A stretch of 64,000 nucleotides of DNA from a virus: positions 1 through 64,000 of the IMG/VR virus record IMGVR_UViG_3300031933_000117; one strand, written 5' to 3'. The notes below the pieces were generated by a model that worked only from the letters and a program-made list of their open reading frames with translations, was not told the DNA's origin and did no database searches. Every line of letters starts with the position of its first letter. Position 1 is the first letter of the stretch. Made by a program: the position numbers and the translations under genes. Below, piece by piece: positions 49,685 to 58,032 of this stretch.

Positions 49685-50605
49685 TCAAATACAACAAACT
49701 TCATTATCAACAACTAAATCTTTTGCCTCAATCCACATACCATCAATAAAAAATTTATGTTCTGGCGTACAGGTAACTTTATATCCATCATCAAATTCTA
49801 TCTGTAAAAGTTCTTTGTCCTTAAAATTGTGAGTTTCTAAAACTTTCATAAACTCACCTTCTTTTGTATATACAAAATCATTTTCAGTTATATCTTCGAT
49901 ATTTTTATACCCACCACGAGTAAAAATTTTAGTTCCGGGAGATAAGCACCCCCCGCTCATTTGTTTTCCACCATAAAGAGACATACTATCATAGGTGTGA
50001 TTTGTCACCAGCATAGGAATCTTTGCTTGACCCAGTTTGAGAGTAAGCATACGGAAAGCACCCTTAATCAATTGTGCCTTCGTCATATCACGAGTATCCT
50101 TCTCCGCAAGAGCATCATTAATCTCTTTATTTGTAGAAAGCATTCCCAAGGAATCCAACACAAAGATACAAGGTTTTCTTTCTTCCTCCTTTTTCTTAAG
50201 GTAAATATCAACTGCCTTAAGTGTCTTGGTGCGAAACTCTTCAACCGTGACTACATTAACGACCACCAAACGATTTATATCAACTCCACGAGACTCTAAT
50301 AGTGATTTAGTAATTGCGGATTCAGTATCAAAGTATAGACAATACCCATCAGGATGAGTATCAAGAAAGTTCTTAACAACAGCGAGACTGAAGAAAGTTT
50401 TTCCCGTAGAAGTTTCACCCGCGATAGCAGTAATCTTATTGCCAGATACACCACCAAATATACTACCGGATACAAGAGCATTAAAAATGTATGAACCCGT
50501 ATCCACATAAGTTTCAGTTTCATCAATCTCTGATGCGAGTTGCGTATATTCTCCCCCAATCTCCTTTACAATATCTTTAAGAAAACTTAATCCAGAATCA
50601 GTCAT
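49685..50605 (-). CDS. uvsX: UvsX N-terminal part fused to split intein N-half
   Basis: 306 aa from ATG 50605 (AGGAGG 6 nt before). Residues 1-219 are UvsX/RecA-like: Walker A AGETSTGKTFF, Walker B CIFVLDSLGML, LVTNHTYDS and the end KQMSGG. At Cys (49948) the intein starts: CLSPGTKIFTRGGYKNIEDI (block A) and CTPEHKFFIDGMWIEAKDL (block B), 87 residues in all. UvsX is the phage strand-exchange recombinase. The insertion site, MSGG/SGLQY, is the conserved loop of the ATPase core. Confidence 0.93.
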   Translation of the reverse strand: MTDSGLSFLKDIVKEIGGEYTQLASEIDETETYVDTGSYIFNALVSGSIFGGVSGNKITAIAGETSTGKTFFSLAVVKNFLDTHPDGYCLYFDTESAITKSLLESRGVDINRLVVVNVVTVEEFRTKTLKAVDIYLKKKEEERKPCIFVLDSLGMLSTNKEINDALAEKDTRDMTKAQLIKGAFRMLTLKLGQAKIPMLVTNHTYDSMSLYGGKQMSGGCLSPGTKIFTRGGYKNIEDITENDFVYTKEGEFMKVLETHNFKDKELLQIEFDDGYKVTCTPEHKFFIDGMWIEAKDLVVDNEVCCI

Positions 50606-50606
50606 T

Positions 50607-50744
50607 TCATTCCTCCTTTTGTTTTTGTTTGTTGTCATAATTCATCTTATATCGCCAAAGTTTTTGATACAGGGCAACATCTCCACCTAATCTCATAGCA
50701 CTAACAATCGTATCAAGTTCTTTTTCGTTAATTGGCAAGTTCAT
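50607..50744 (-). CDS. 45-aa protein between gp43 and uvsX
   Basis: ATG overlaps the gp43 stop (TAATG). MNLPINEKELDTIVSAMRLG and a basic Lys/Gln tail. Ends 2 nt before uvsX and carries its ribosome-binding site. Function unknown. Confidence 0.65.
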   Translation of the reverse strand: MNLPINEKELDTIVSAMRLGGDVALYQKLWRYKMNYDNKQKQKEE

Positions 50745-51889
50745 TAGATAAAAAATGAATCAAGGTTTGCTGTATGTTCTGTTTTCCATCCAATCGAATC
50801 TAAAATAGACTTAAGTGGGTCCAAGAAGCTCTTCTCAAATTGTAGTTCATAATCAATATATTTGTCAAGTCCCAATTCTTTAGGAAAATCAGAAATAAAG
50901 GAAATGACATTCTCTCGTATGATATTCGGTTTTTTTAAGAAAATATACTTCACTTTCTCTCCATTATTAATAAGTGAATATTTATGAGTAAGTTTTTTCT
51001 CCTTTATATAATGATTAAACAAAAGAGAACCACGAATATGAATTGGAGTTCCTTTTGAGTATATTTCATTACGAGAACTATACTTCCTTATATCTGACGC
51101 TGTTCTGGGAAAGGCAATTTGCTCCGGAGAAAAAGTTCTAAACTCTTGCCGACATTCATTAATAAACTTGATTACCTCATCTTCGGTTCCACTCATCATA
51201 ATCTTTAACCCATCCTTAATCATTTTACGACAAGGTGCTGGAGTTGAGGATTTGACCGCCTCAATTCCCATCATCTTGAGTTTTGGTTCGGCATAACGAA
51301 CACCTTCACTATCCCAGACATTTAGAATATAACGCTTCTTCGCAGTCCAGATTCCTCGGTCGGCAATATTCTCCCGCTTCATAATCATCTTCTGGTCGTA
51401 GGCATTCATATACTCCGCTAGTTCCTCATAGCAACCCTGAATATATTTTTCAATTTCGGTCTTACAGATTTTATCAAGAAACGAAACAACAGATTCGGTA
51501 GTTTTTTTCTTTTCCTTATATACGGCATTTACCAGAGGTCCCATATTCAGGTAAATGGAGTCGGTGTCGGACGCAATCACATAATCATAATCCTCAGTTT
51601 TAAGTATTTTATTGAAATATCTATTCATCTTATTTTCAATCCAACGAATCGCAACCTGCCCCGAAAGAGTAATCGCTTCGGCATTCTCAAGTTTATAATA
51701 CCTGAAGTATTGATTTCCACAAGCACCGTAGGCAGAATTGAGAGATATTTTTTTAGACATCTGAATATTATTACATCTTGAAATCTCCTTTATAGTTTTT
51801 TCCCTCAAAGATTTTAATTGAGAATCGGACATTTCAGATAAGTTCACATTTCCATCCCTTTGCTTTACCTTTTGTAATAACTTTACCAT
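50744..51889 (-). CDS. 43: DNA polymerase gp43, C-terminal part (split gene)
   Basis: Up to 381 aa; an internal ATG at about 51832 (MSDSQLKSL) is an alternative start free of overlap. Contains polymerase motif B (KISLNSAYGACGNQYFRYY), motif C (IASDTDSIYL) and the thumb. The N-terminal part with exonuclease and motif A is a separate ORF (52567-54036); a GIY-YIG gene sits between. The two chains would have to associate to make an active family B polymerase, as reported for some other T4-like phages with split gene 43. Confidence 0.9.
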   Translation of the reverse strand: MVKLLQKVKQRDGNVNLSEMSDSQLKSLREKTIKEISRCNNIQMSKKISLNSAYGACGNQYFRYYKLENAEAITLSGQVAIRWIENKMNRYFNKILKTEDYDYVIASDTDSIYLNMGPLVNAVYKEKKKTTESVVSFLDKICKTEIEKYIQGCYEELAEYMNAYDQKMIMKRENIADRGIWTAKKRYILNVWDSEGVRYAEPKLKMMGIEAVKSSTPAPCRKMIKDGLKIMMSGTEDEVIKFINECRQEFRTFSPEQIAFPRTASDIRKYSSRNEIYSKGTPIHIRGSLLFNHYIKEKKLTHKYSLINNGEKVKYIFLKKPNIIRENVISFISDFPKELGLDKYIDYELQFEKSFLDPLKSILDSIGWKTEHTANLDSFFI

Positions 51890-52538
51890 TTTTACTACTA
51901 CTAACCCAAAGAGTAGAATGAGGTAAATTATTTTCTTTACACCAGTCTTCTAATCTATTGGTAATAATTTCTTCACCAATTGGAGACGTTATTTTAAATG
52001 TTGAAGATAAACAATCTCTCATATGATCTTTATTTTCTTTCCAGTGGTTAGTAGACCAATCTCTCATAAATTCAGAATGTTCTGGTCTTTTTTTACCAGT
52101 ATTAACTTCAAGTGCTTTTTTTAAGTTTTCTTTTGCTATACTAACATATTTTGGATTTCCAGTTTTAAGTTTTTTTTGAGATTCTGAAACTTTATTTCTA
52201 ACTTCTAATGATTTTTTCATAGGATTATTATCTCCCTTACATAAACCATTAGCATTTACATAGTTCCAACCACCTTTTCCACCAACATTCATATTATAGC
52301 ATTTATCTTTTTTATAATGCTCCTCAACTATTTTTTCTTCTTTTAAATACATTTCATTTTCCTCATTACAAAATTCAACTATTTCTCTATAAAAATTTTC
52401 TTTACCATGTTTTTCTATTGCCTTTTTTAAAGCAACACCAGAACCTAAATATTCATCATTTATGTTTTTAGTGGAGTGTGCTCCATAATAGTACTTACCA
52501 TTTTTCATATTTGTTGTTTTGTATATGAAATAATACAT
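51834..52538 (-). CDS. GIY-YIG homing endonuclease splitting gp43
   Basis: 234 aa. YYFIYKTTNMKNGKYYYGAH (GIY…YYG core), YLGSGVALKKAIEKHG and a Glu in EEKIVEEHY complete the catalytic set; the C-terminus has DNA-binding GKKRPEHSEFMRDWS and a KGWKCEL end. It overlaps the gp43 C-part in another frame by 56 nt and begins 28 nt after the N-part stop. No group I core fits in the gap. Its late promoter overlaps the N-part stop codon. Confidence 0.87.
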   Translation of the reverse strand: MYYFIYKTTNMKNGKYYYGAHSTKNINDEYLGSGVALKKAIEKHGKENFYREIVEFCNEENEMYLKEEKIVEEHYKKDKCYNMNVGGKGGWNYVNANGLCKGDNNPMKKSLEVRNKVSESQKKLKTGNPKYVSIAKENLKKALEVNTGKKRPEHSEFMRDWSTNHWKENKDHMRDCLSSTFKITSPIGEEIITNRLEDWCKENNLPHSTLWVSSSKNGKVITKGKAKGWKCELI

Positions 52539-52563
52539 CTAAAATACCTGTTTCCTACAGCAC

Positions 52564-52571
52564 TATTTATA
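52564..52571 (-). promoter_or_regulatory. T4-type late promoter of the gp43 GIY-YIG gene
   Basis: Minus-strand TATAAATA within the palindrome ACTATT-ATA-AATAGT; its TAA is also the stop codon of the gp43 N-part. Flanked by direct repeats AGGAAAC. Confidence 0.7.
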
Positions 52572-54036
52572 ATAGTTTCCTTTTTTTCATTTCCGATTCA
52601 ATTTGCTCCAATTCTTTTTTTTCCTTAATCATCAGGTCCTTATACACAACGCGGTCGTTATACATTTTCTCCATGAGTTCGGGAAGGAATCCCCTCACAT
52701 CTTTACGATACATCGCACCATTAGGACATACCGCATAGTCCTTATACTTCTCAAAAGTTAGTTCTTGGTTGAGAATCTTATCTACAGTTACGGTGGGGTG
52801 CCTTTTATCAACAAGAGTTTCTGGACTCACGTTAAATTCCATAATTAAATGCGGATAAAGTGAATTCAAATCGAAATTAACGACCCAATCATAAACTCCG
52901 GGTACGGGTTCTTTTACATAGGCACCAGCATACTTTTCACTTTTTTCTGATTTAGTTTTAGGAGGAATTACAATATTCCTATCCTTAAGATAATTGTAAA
53001 TGATAGTATCCCACATAGAAACTTGAGAGAATACATCATTATAATTAACCTTGGCATCATATGCCATCGTAAGTGCCAGTTCAATTAGTTTCATCTTGTC
53101 TTCCAATCGGTCAACAAGTTCTACGTCCTTTATGTTATACTCACAAAATTTCTGCCAACCTTTGGTATAAAAATCCTTAAAGGTATCAAACTCGGAGTGG
53201 TCCAGTTTTTTCTGCCCGAGTTCCACTTCGGCAATATAATCCAGACGATATGATTCCTGTGCCTTATAGGTAAACTTTTTATAAAGATCCAAATAATCTA
53301 ATTGTGATATGCCACCAATATTATAATAGATTTGATTTCTTCCCAAAACAAATGTCTCCTTTTCGGATACTATTCCCCACGGAGAAATACGCTTCATTAA
53401 CTTTTCGCCAAGTATTTTTTCGAGACGACGAACCAAATAAGGAATATCGTAAAACATACTATTCCATCCAGTAATAACCTCTGGTGTATTTTCCTCAATC
53501 ATCCACCAGCAAATAAAATCATTTAACAGATCATACTCGGAAGAAAATTGCCGGTAAGTAACATTTTTTTGATTATTTTGATAAGGTCCAAGTCCCCAAG
53601 TTCGGATTTGTTTTGTATTGTAATCCTGTAAAGTAATCAAAAGAACCTCTTCTGCTGCGGATTCTACATCAGGAAATCCATTCTCCGATGCGACCTCAAT
53701 ATCAATAGTGGTTAGTTTAATTTTACCAATATCAAACTTAATTTCAGTTTCTGGATATTTGTCAGAAATGTATTGATAAATGTACCGGTCATTCCCATAG
53801 ATTTTAAAGTTTTCTACATTATCATACTTTTTAAGAAACTCTCTACATTCTTTTACCGAACCCGGTTGAATAGATTCTACATATTCTCCCTGAAGTGTTT
53901 TATATTTGGTTGGTTTTTTAGACGAAACAAAAAGAGTTGGAGAAAACTTTTCACGAGTCATAAAGTGGTTTCCGTCTTTATAACCTCTAACTAAAAAGTA
54001 ATCTCCAATCATAAGTACATTTGTATAAAAATTCAT
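52567..54036 (-). CDS. 43: DNA polymerase gp43, N-terminal part (split gene)
   Basis: 489 aa. 3'-5' exonuclease motifs TTIDIEVASENG (Exo I), GWNSMFYDIPYL (Exo II) and YNIKDVELVDRL (Exo III), then polymerase motif A NFDLNSLYPHLI (about 400). Ends in the fingers helix (LEQIESEMKKRKLL). Motifs B and C are on the other ORF. The start MNFYTNVLMIGDYFLVRGY is that of cyanophage gp43. Confidence 0.93.
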   Translation of the reverse strand: MNFYTNVLMIGDYFLVRGYKDGNHFMTREKFSPTLFVSSKKPTKYKTLQGEYVESIQPGSVKECREFLKKYDNVENFKIYGNDRYIYQYISDKYPETEIKFDIGKIKLTTIDIEVASENGFPDVESAAEEVLLITLQDYNTKQIRTWGLGPYQNNQKNVTYRQFSSEYDLLNDFICWWMIEENTPEVITGWNSMFYDIPYLVRRLEKILGEKLMKRISPWGIVSEKETFVLGRNQIYYNIGGISQLDYLDLYKKFTYKAQESYRLDYIAEVELGQKKLDHSEFDTFKDFYTKGWQKFCEYNIKDVELVDRLEDKMKLIELALTMAYDAKVNYNDVFSQVSMWDTIIYNYLKDRNIVIPPKTKSEKSEKYAGAYVKEPVPGVYDWVVNFDLNSLYPHLIMEFNVSPETLVDKRHPTVTVDKILNQELTFEKYKDYAVCPNGAMYRKDVRGFLPELMEKMYNDRVVYKDLMIKEKKELEQIESEMKKRKLL

Positions 54037-54290
54037 CAGGTAGTTAGTTCAAGATACTTTTCAGTAATTTCTTTTTTTGGATCAACAATCGTTAAAATAC
54101 TATCAGAATGAATCAACATTTCATTTTGATCTGTAACATCAGGCCAAGGAGTTAGATTCCCTTCCTTATCAATTTGATGTGGATTGATAAGTTTACAATC
54201 TGGTTCACCAAGTTGAGATCCCAATTCAGCAATTTCGGTAATTAATACCGTATTAATCTTCAAAAGAAGACACTTCACATTCCGTTCCAT
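54036..54290 (-). CDS. Conserved small protein upstream of gp43 (paralogue of next)
   Basis: 84 aa. KCLLLKINTVLITEIAELGS, INPHQIDKEGNLTPWPDVTD and SILTIVDPKKEITEKYLEL. The pattern (beta strands around NPH and IV-P-EI) is shared with the 111-aa product upstream, so the two are probably paralogues. Sm-like fold is possible. Overlaps the gp43 start by 1 nt. Confidence 0.7.
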   Translation of the reverse strand: MERNVKCLLLKINTVLITEIAELGSQLGEPDCKLINPHQIDKEGNLTPWPDVTDQNEMLIHSDSILTIVDPKKEITEKYLELTT

Positions 54291-54588
54291 TTACTTTTTC
54301 CTCGTACATTTTTTTAATATCGTTGACTGGTTCAACAATTGTTACAATCCAATCCGGTCGAACTGGAATCTCACTATCACTCGTAAACATAATCCAAGAA
54401 GAGAATGTTACACTAACGGTGCCGTCTTCAGGTTCTGCTGGTTCTTCGGTTAAGAAAATTGAATTGCTGATTTGCATTTTATGCGGATTTTTAAATAAGT
54501 ATCCACATACCTTCTCATCAGAAATTAATTCCTTAATATCAGCGATTACGGATTCTCCAGATTTTAATAGAGCAATTTTTACAGACAT
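54253..54588 (-). CDS. Conserved small protein (paralogue of previous)
   Basis: 111 aa from ATG 54588 (GAGAGGAAAAC before it); a longer reading would run through the hsp20 terminator. MSVKIALLKSGESVIADIKE, FKNPHKMQISNS and WIVTIVEPVNDIKKMYEE parallel the next gene. Typical of small beta-barrel phage proteins; role unknown. Promoter nested in the hsp20 terminator at 54610-54638. Confidence 0.7.
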   Translation of the reverse strand: MSVKIALLKSGESVIADIKELISDEKVCGYLFKNPHKMQISNSIFLTEEPAEPEDGTVSVTFSSWIMFTSDSEIPVRPDWIVTIVEPVNDIKKMYEEKVNGTECEVSSFED

Positions 54589-54609
54589 TTTTAGTTTTCC
54601 TCTCAATTC

Positions 54610-54661
54610 ATTATAGCACAAAAAAAGGGGAGGTGCAACTGGTTTTTGCCAGTCACCTCCC
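54610..54661 (-). promoter_or_regulatory. hsp20 terminator with nested promoter
   Basis: GGGAGGTG…CACCTCCC hairpin with inner ACTGG/CCAGT stem and a T7 tract (minus). TTGCAC (54638-54633) lies in the 3' arm; 17 nt of arm and T-run separate it from TATAAT (54615-54610). Confidence 0.7.
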
Positions 54662-54693
54662 TGTAGCAACGATATTTGGGTGGACCTCTGTAT

Positions 54694-55128
54694 TTAGATG
54701 TAATCTTTCCTCTTATGATGATCCGGGACAACTCTTCCGAGAGTAATTGATAAGAGTCCGTCCTCAAAATCAACAGATCTAACTTCTGTATCATCAGAAA
54801 GCGTCCAAGATCTGGTGAAGGATCTTTGAGCCAATCCTTTATGGAGGTAATTAGATTCTGTCTCTTTATCTTCTTTTTGACCTTCAACGAAAAGTTTTCC
54901 ATCTTGAGTATAAACAAAGACTTCTTTTTTTCTAAATCCGGCAAGAGCCAATTCGAGTCTTGATTCTAAATTATTGATTTGAACCAAGTTGTATGGAGGA
55001 TAATTTGAAGTTGTTTCATGAAGATTAAACAAACGATCAAAATATTCATCCAGTCCAATACTGTTTCTTGTGATCTTATCCATTAGATTGGGAAGATCCG
55101 CAGCAGTATACCTTGTAAGATTAGTCAT
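54694..55128 (-). CDS. hsp20: Small heat shock protein Hsp20
   Basis: 144 aa. Alpha-crystallin domain at about 45-135: YNLVQINNLESRLELALAGF, VFVYTQDGKLFVEGQKED, RSFTRSWTLSDDTEVRSVDF and EDGLLSITL. A chaperone common in T4-like cyanophages, perhaps supporting photosystem or head proteins. Ribosome-binding site AAGGAGA before the ATG. Confidence 0.93.
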   Translation of the reverse strand: MTNLTRYTAADLPNLMDKITRNSIGLDEYFDRLFNLHETTSNYPPYNLVQINNLESRLELALAGFRKKEVFVYTQDGKLFVEGQKEDKETESNYLHKGLAQRSFTRSWTLSDDTEVRSVDFEDGLLSITLGRVVPDHHKRKDYI

Positions 55129-55171
55129 TTTAGTATCTCCTTAAAAAGCGAGGTTTGATTGTGTGGATCCT

Positions 55172-55186
55172 TTCGGCATCCGTATA
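55172..55186. repeat. 15-bp motif shared with the lysozyme-like gene leader (copy 2)
   Basis: Minus-strand TATACGGATGCCGAA, identical to 29119-29133; here it follows TATAAT (minus 55193-55188) closely. Confidence 0.6.
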
Positions 55187-55204
55187 TAATTATAAGACTT
55201 TCAT

Positions 55205-55230
55205 AAAAAAAGCGGGATAGTATTTCCCGC
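55205..55230 (-). terminator. Terminator after the regA-region genes
   Basis: GCGGGA/TCCCGC hairpin (55212-55217/55225-55230) followed by T7 on the minus strand; a -10-like TATAAT follows 9 nt later. Confidence 0.8.
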
Positions 55231-55235
55231 ACCTT

Positions 55236-55484
55236 TTATTCGGTTTTTTCTACTTCCTCAAGATGTTCCTTTAGAGCATTTTTCCACTGCTTTTCAGTAT
55301 AACCACAAGCAATAAAAAATCTCCTTACCATTTCTAAAAATTGATTTTCATTTAGATATGGATCATCGCATATAATATCCACATCCTCTTTGGGCAAAAT
55401 AAACTTGGCATCCGGATTTGTGTGCCAAGCAGCGTTTTCATTACTATGATTATAACGAAATTGAAAACTTCCAGAAGCCATCAC
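55236..55484 (-). CDS. Hypothetical 82-aa protein after regA
   Basis: MASGSFQFRYNHSNENAAWH, ILPKEDVDIICDDPYLNENQ and an acidic C-terminus. Overlaps regA by 4 nt. Conserved position in the replication block; role unknown. Confidence 0.68.
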   Translation of the reverse strand: MMASGSFQFRYNHSNENAAWHTNPDAKFILPKEDVDIICDDPYLNENQFLEMVRRFFIACGYTEKQWKNALKEHLEEVEKTE

Positions 55485-55921
55485 TCAGCATCCTCAACAA
55501 TTTTCTTTTTAGAACCAATATTATACTTAGTTTCCAAAACCCAATCTTCCTTATCCTTATAAGCAAGAACTTTGATTTGATTTAGTGGAGCAATATCCTG
55601 AATCTTGGCAACATCCACAATCTCAATCAAACCCCAATCCGCAAGAAGTTGAGCGATTCGATTACGACGCTGAACGTCATTCACAGTAAGATTTGCGTGT
55701 TTGCCATCAAGTGCGAAAAGCTCTTTAAAATGCGTAATATAATAACGACCTTGCTTATGAAGAATATGACAAGATTGATAAAGTTTTTTCTCTTTTCTTG
55801 ATGCTACACCGATTCTCGTAAGAGTTTCACGAACCTTTAAAAAATCATCCGGTTCATTAAGAATTACTTCCACCATTTGATCTGGAGTCCATTTCACAAT
55901 AGGTTCATTTACGACTGACAT
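55481..55921 (-). CDS. regA: RegA translational repressor
   Basis: 146 aa from ATG 55921 (GAGGAAAATT before it). FLKVRETLTRIGVASRKEKK followed by LYQSCHILHKQGRYYITHFK (about 28-70) and LLADWGLIEIVD match T4 RegA closely. Binds translation start sites of early phage mRNAs and represses them. Placed between gp62 and gp43 as in T4. Confidence 0.94.
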   Translation of the reverse strand: MSVVNEPIVKWTPDQMVEVILNEPDDFLKVRETLTRIGVASRKEKKLYQSCHILHKQGRYYITHFKELFALDGKHANLTVNDVQRRNRIAQLLADWGLIEIVDVAKIQDIAPLNQIKVLAYKDKEDWVLETKYNIGSKKKIVEDAE

Positions 55922-55986
55922 AATTTTCCTCAAAATTATTTACATATCTTTTATTTAGGTTTTGTATCCTTTGGGTCATTTATAAA

Positions 55987-56373
55987 TTATTTTGTTCCTC
56001 CGGTTTCAATTTTTGACTTTATAAAATTAAGTTGCTCTTTGGTGAGAACTCTCAACGCTTGTTTTGCCTTCTCATTACTATATCCATAATAACTTTTAAC
56101 ACAATCAAGATCTTTGATTTTATCTTTATAAATCCAAGGAGAATATCTTTTCCTTTTTCTCAAACTATTTAAGTAAAATGAATATTGAATATCTTTGTCA
56201 AGATGATGATTGATATTCATTTCGTTCACATACATAATTGTATCTATCTCACCGGATAAGCATTTGTTAATCACAAACGGAACATATTCCTTGATAAGAG
56301 ATGGATCTTCCTCCAACAGATTTTTCTTGGAGAAATTGATCGAGTTTAACCAGTCTTTTAATTCAGTCACCAA
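55987..56373 (-). CDS. 62: Clamp loader small subunit (gp62)
   Basis: 128 aa. SFYLNSLRKRKRYSPWIYKD and CVKSYYGYSNEKAKQALRVL (about 68-112) are the gp62 core. Works with gp44 to load clamp gp45. Overlaps the dam-like gene by 11 nt. Confidence 0.9.
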   Translation of the reverse strand: MVTELKDWLNSINFSKKNLLEEDPSLIKEYVPFVINKCLSGEIDTIMYVNEMNINHHLDKDIQYSFYLNSLRKRKRYSPWIYKDKIKDLDCVKSYYGYSNEKAKQALRVLTKEQLNFIKSKIETGGTK

Positions 56374-57265
56374 TCAATCCCTCACTTTTTAATCTATTGT
56401 AATTATAACATCCATCAAAATTAAATTGGATTTTTGGAGTTTTATTATAATTAAATAACAATAGTTCCTTTCTTTGCTTTTGATCTCGCATATATTCACC
56501 AACCGAACGCATCGTATAAGTTAAATCAAACTCTGCGGCAGTCCAGTTCTTAAATCTATCTTTTACTAACTGATCTGAATTGTAACTAATCAACTGATCC
56601 ATAGTATTAGCATCACAATCAGCAGCAAACTTATCGTGATCGAATCCTTTGTGCATTGCTCCCTTGCGCCCATAGAGATTATCCTTAATATCATAAGGAG
56701 GATCAAGATACATAAAGGCACCCATATTTCCATCCATCAAATAATCATAGGAATAATTGGTTATTCTCCATTTAGAGATAAGTTTAGAATACTCGGGCAG
56801 TTTCTCAATTCCACGAAAACTAAAATTAGATTTGGATGCCTGTGCCGAAAATGAAGAACTTTCAGTAAGACCACTAAAAGAACACTTATTCACAATATAA
56901 AATGCTATGGCACGATCTACTGAAGTTTCTGCCGGATCATTAATCATATCCTTTGCGGCAAGAAAAAGTTCCTTTGCTGCCTCTGGATTATAGTGATTGG
57001 ATTTTTCACGAGAAAGAGTATCTCGTAAATCATCCGGAAATGTCTGTAGTACCTGCCAGAAGTTTACAAGAGGTTCATAAAGGTCATTTACCCAAATCTT
57101 AATGTTTGGATATTTTTTTGTAATATGAATGGCAACACTTCCACCACCAACGAATGGTTCCCGAAACTCATCATAGTTTCGTAGGTCGGGAAAATGTGGA
57201 TCCATCTTGACGCAAGCACGAGACTTACCGCCTGGATATCTTAAAGGAGTTTTAAGAGATTTCAT
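56363..57265 (-). CDS. D12-class N6-adenine DNA methyltransferase (Dam-like)
   Basis: 300 aa from ATG 57265 (2 nt after the upstream stop). PLRYPGGKSRACVKM and REPFVGGGSVAIHI form the SAM site; YLDPPYDIKDNLYG (DPPY, about 202) is catalytic. The family includes Dam and T4 Dam (GATC). In the phage it could protect its DNA or pair with the nuclease-like gene directly upstream. It sits between gp62 and gp44, which are adjacent in T4, so this is an insertion in the replication block. Confidence 0.88.
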   Translation of the reverse strand: MKSLKTPLRYPGGKSRACVKMDPHFPDLRNYDEFREPFVGGGSVAIHITKKYPNIKIWVNDLYEPLVNFWQVLQTFPDDLRDTLSREKSNHYNPEAAKELFLAAKDMINDPAETSVDRAIAFYIVNKCSFSGLTESSSFSAQASKSNFSFRGIEKLPEYSKLISKWRITNYSYDYLMDGNMGAFMYLDPPYDIKDNLYGRKGAMHKGFDHDKFAADCDANTMDQLISYNSDQLVKDRFKNWTAAEFDLTYTMRSVGEYMRDQKQRKELLLFNYNKTPKIQFNFDGCYNYNRLKSEGLIGD

Positions 57266-57266
57266 A

Positions 57267-57836
57267 CTACCACTCATAGGTTTCATCCTCCCATTTATAA
57301 AGTTCATCTACAATTTGATGATAAAGTTCCTTGACTTGTTTTTTGGGAGCAAGAGAAATATCTTTGGCGAGGTATTCTACATCTCCCTTATCAATAACAA
57401 TCTTAAGTCCAGATTTAGAAATATTTTTTTCAGGATCAAATTTCTTAAGAGCATTCTCAAAAGATACCACTCCAATATGTCGTTGTGTTTGATCGATCAA
57501 AATCATTTCATCAAACTTTTTTTCTGGGAAATTATTATTTACAGTTCCCTGAAAGTTTTTAAGAGTTATTTCTTTCGTGTTGATGGTTTTATTAGTTTGA
57601 AATAATTTATCCAAACCCTTCGCCTCATATCTCCACAATTCCTCATTTACTTTAGTAGTAAAATCATGACCCAGAGTATCATTCAATCCAACATAAACCA
57701 AGTTTTTACTTGTCTTTTCAATTGCCTTTTCGATAAATACTGCTCGACTAAACTTTTGACCACCAAATCTTAAACGACGAGTGTATTCAACTACTCCCAT
57801 CACCATTTCAAAATCAAAATCAATTTTAGTTTTCAT
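57267..57836 (-). CDS. Uncharacterised protein, possible PD-(D/E)xK nuclease paired with the methylase
   Basis: 189 aa. No family recognised with certainty. LNDTLGHDFTTKVNEELWRY followed by EAKG (about 52-75) gives a spaced D…ExK, then ITLKNFQG and FDEMILIDQTQRHIGVVSF, an order seen in type II restriction endonucleases. It abuts the Dam-like methylase gene. A restriction-modification-like pair is an inference; a specificity or accessory protein is equally possible. Confidence 0.55.
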   Translation of the reverse strand: MKTKIDFDFEMVMGVVEYTRRLRFGGQKFSRAVFIEKAIEKTSKNLVYVGLNDTLGHDFTTKVNEELWRYEAKGLDKLFQTNKTINTKEITLKNFQGTVNNNFPEKKFDEMILIDQTQRHIGVVSFENALKKFDPEKNISKSGLKIVIDKGDVEYLAKDISLAPKKQVKELYHQIVDELYKWEDETYEW

Positions 57837-58032
57837 AATCTGCTGGGTGATACTTCAAATATTCTCTAAAGGTTAATTTCATTTCCTTGTGCGTCATACC
57901 ACAATGTTTTGCGGCAGCGGGAACAGTCATTTTAGCGCGAAACAAACCTTCGTTTGCTTCTTTTACATTTTCCGGAGTTGTCTTGACCGGAACCTCACAT
58001 AATGATGCCTTGTCAATCTTATATGAGTTCAT
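57826..58032 (-). CDS. Small HTH-like conserved protein
   Basis: 68 aa. VPAAAKHCGMTHKEMKLTFR (about 37-56) reads as a helix-turn-helix. Overlaps both neighbours. Lies next to gp44; a regulator or replication accessory role is possible. Confidence 0.68.
   Translation of the reverse strand: MNSYKIDKASLCEVPVKTTPENVKEANEGLFRAKMTVPAAAKHCGMTHKEMKLTFREYLKYHPADYEN

Noticed and set aside
51834-52571. Group I intron in gp43
   Set aside because: The gap outside coding frames is only 28 nt before the GIY-YIG ORF, and that ORF overlaps the next exon; no core elements seen, so a plain split gene fits better.
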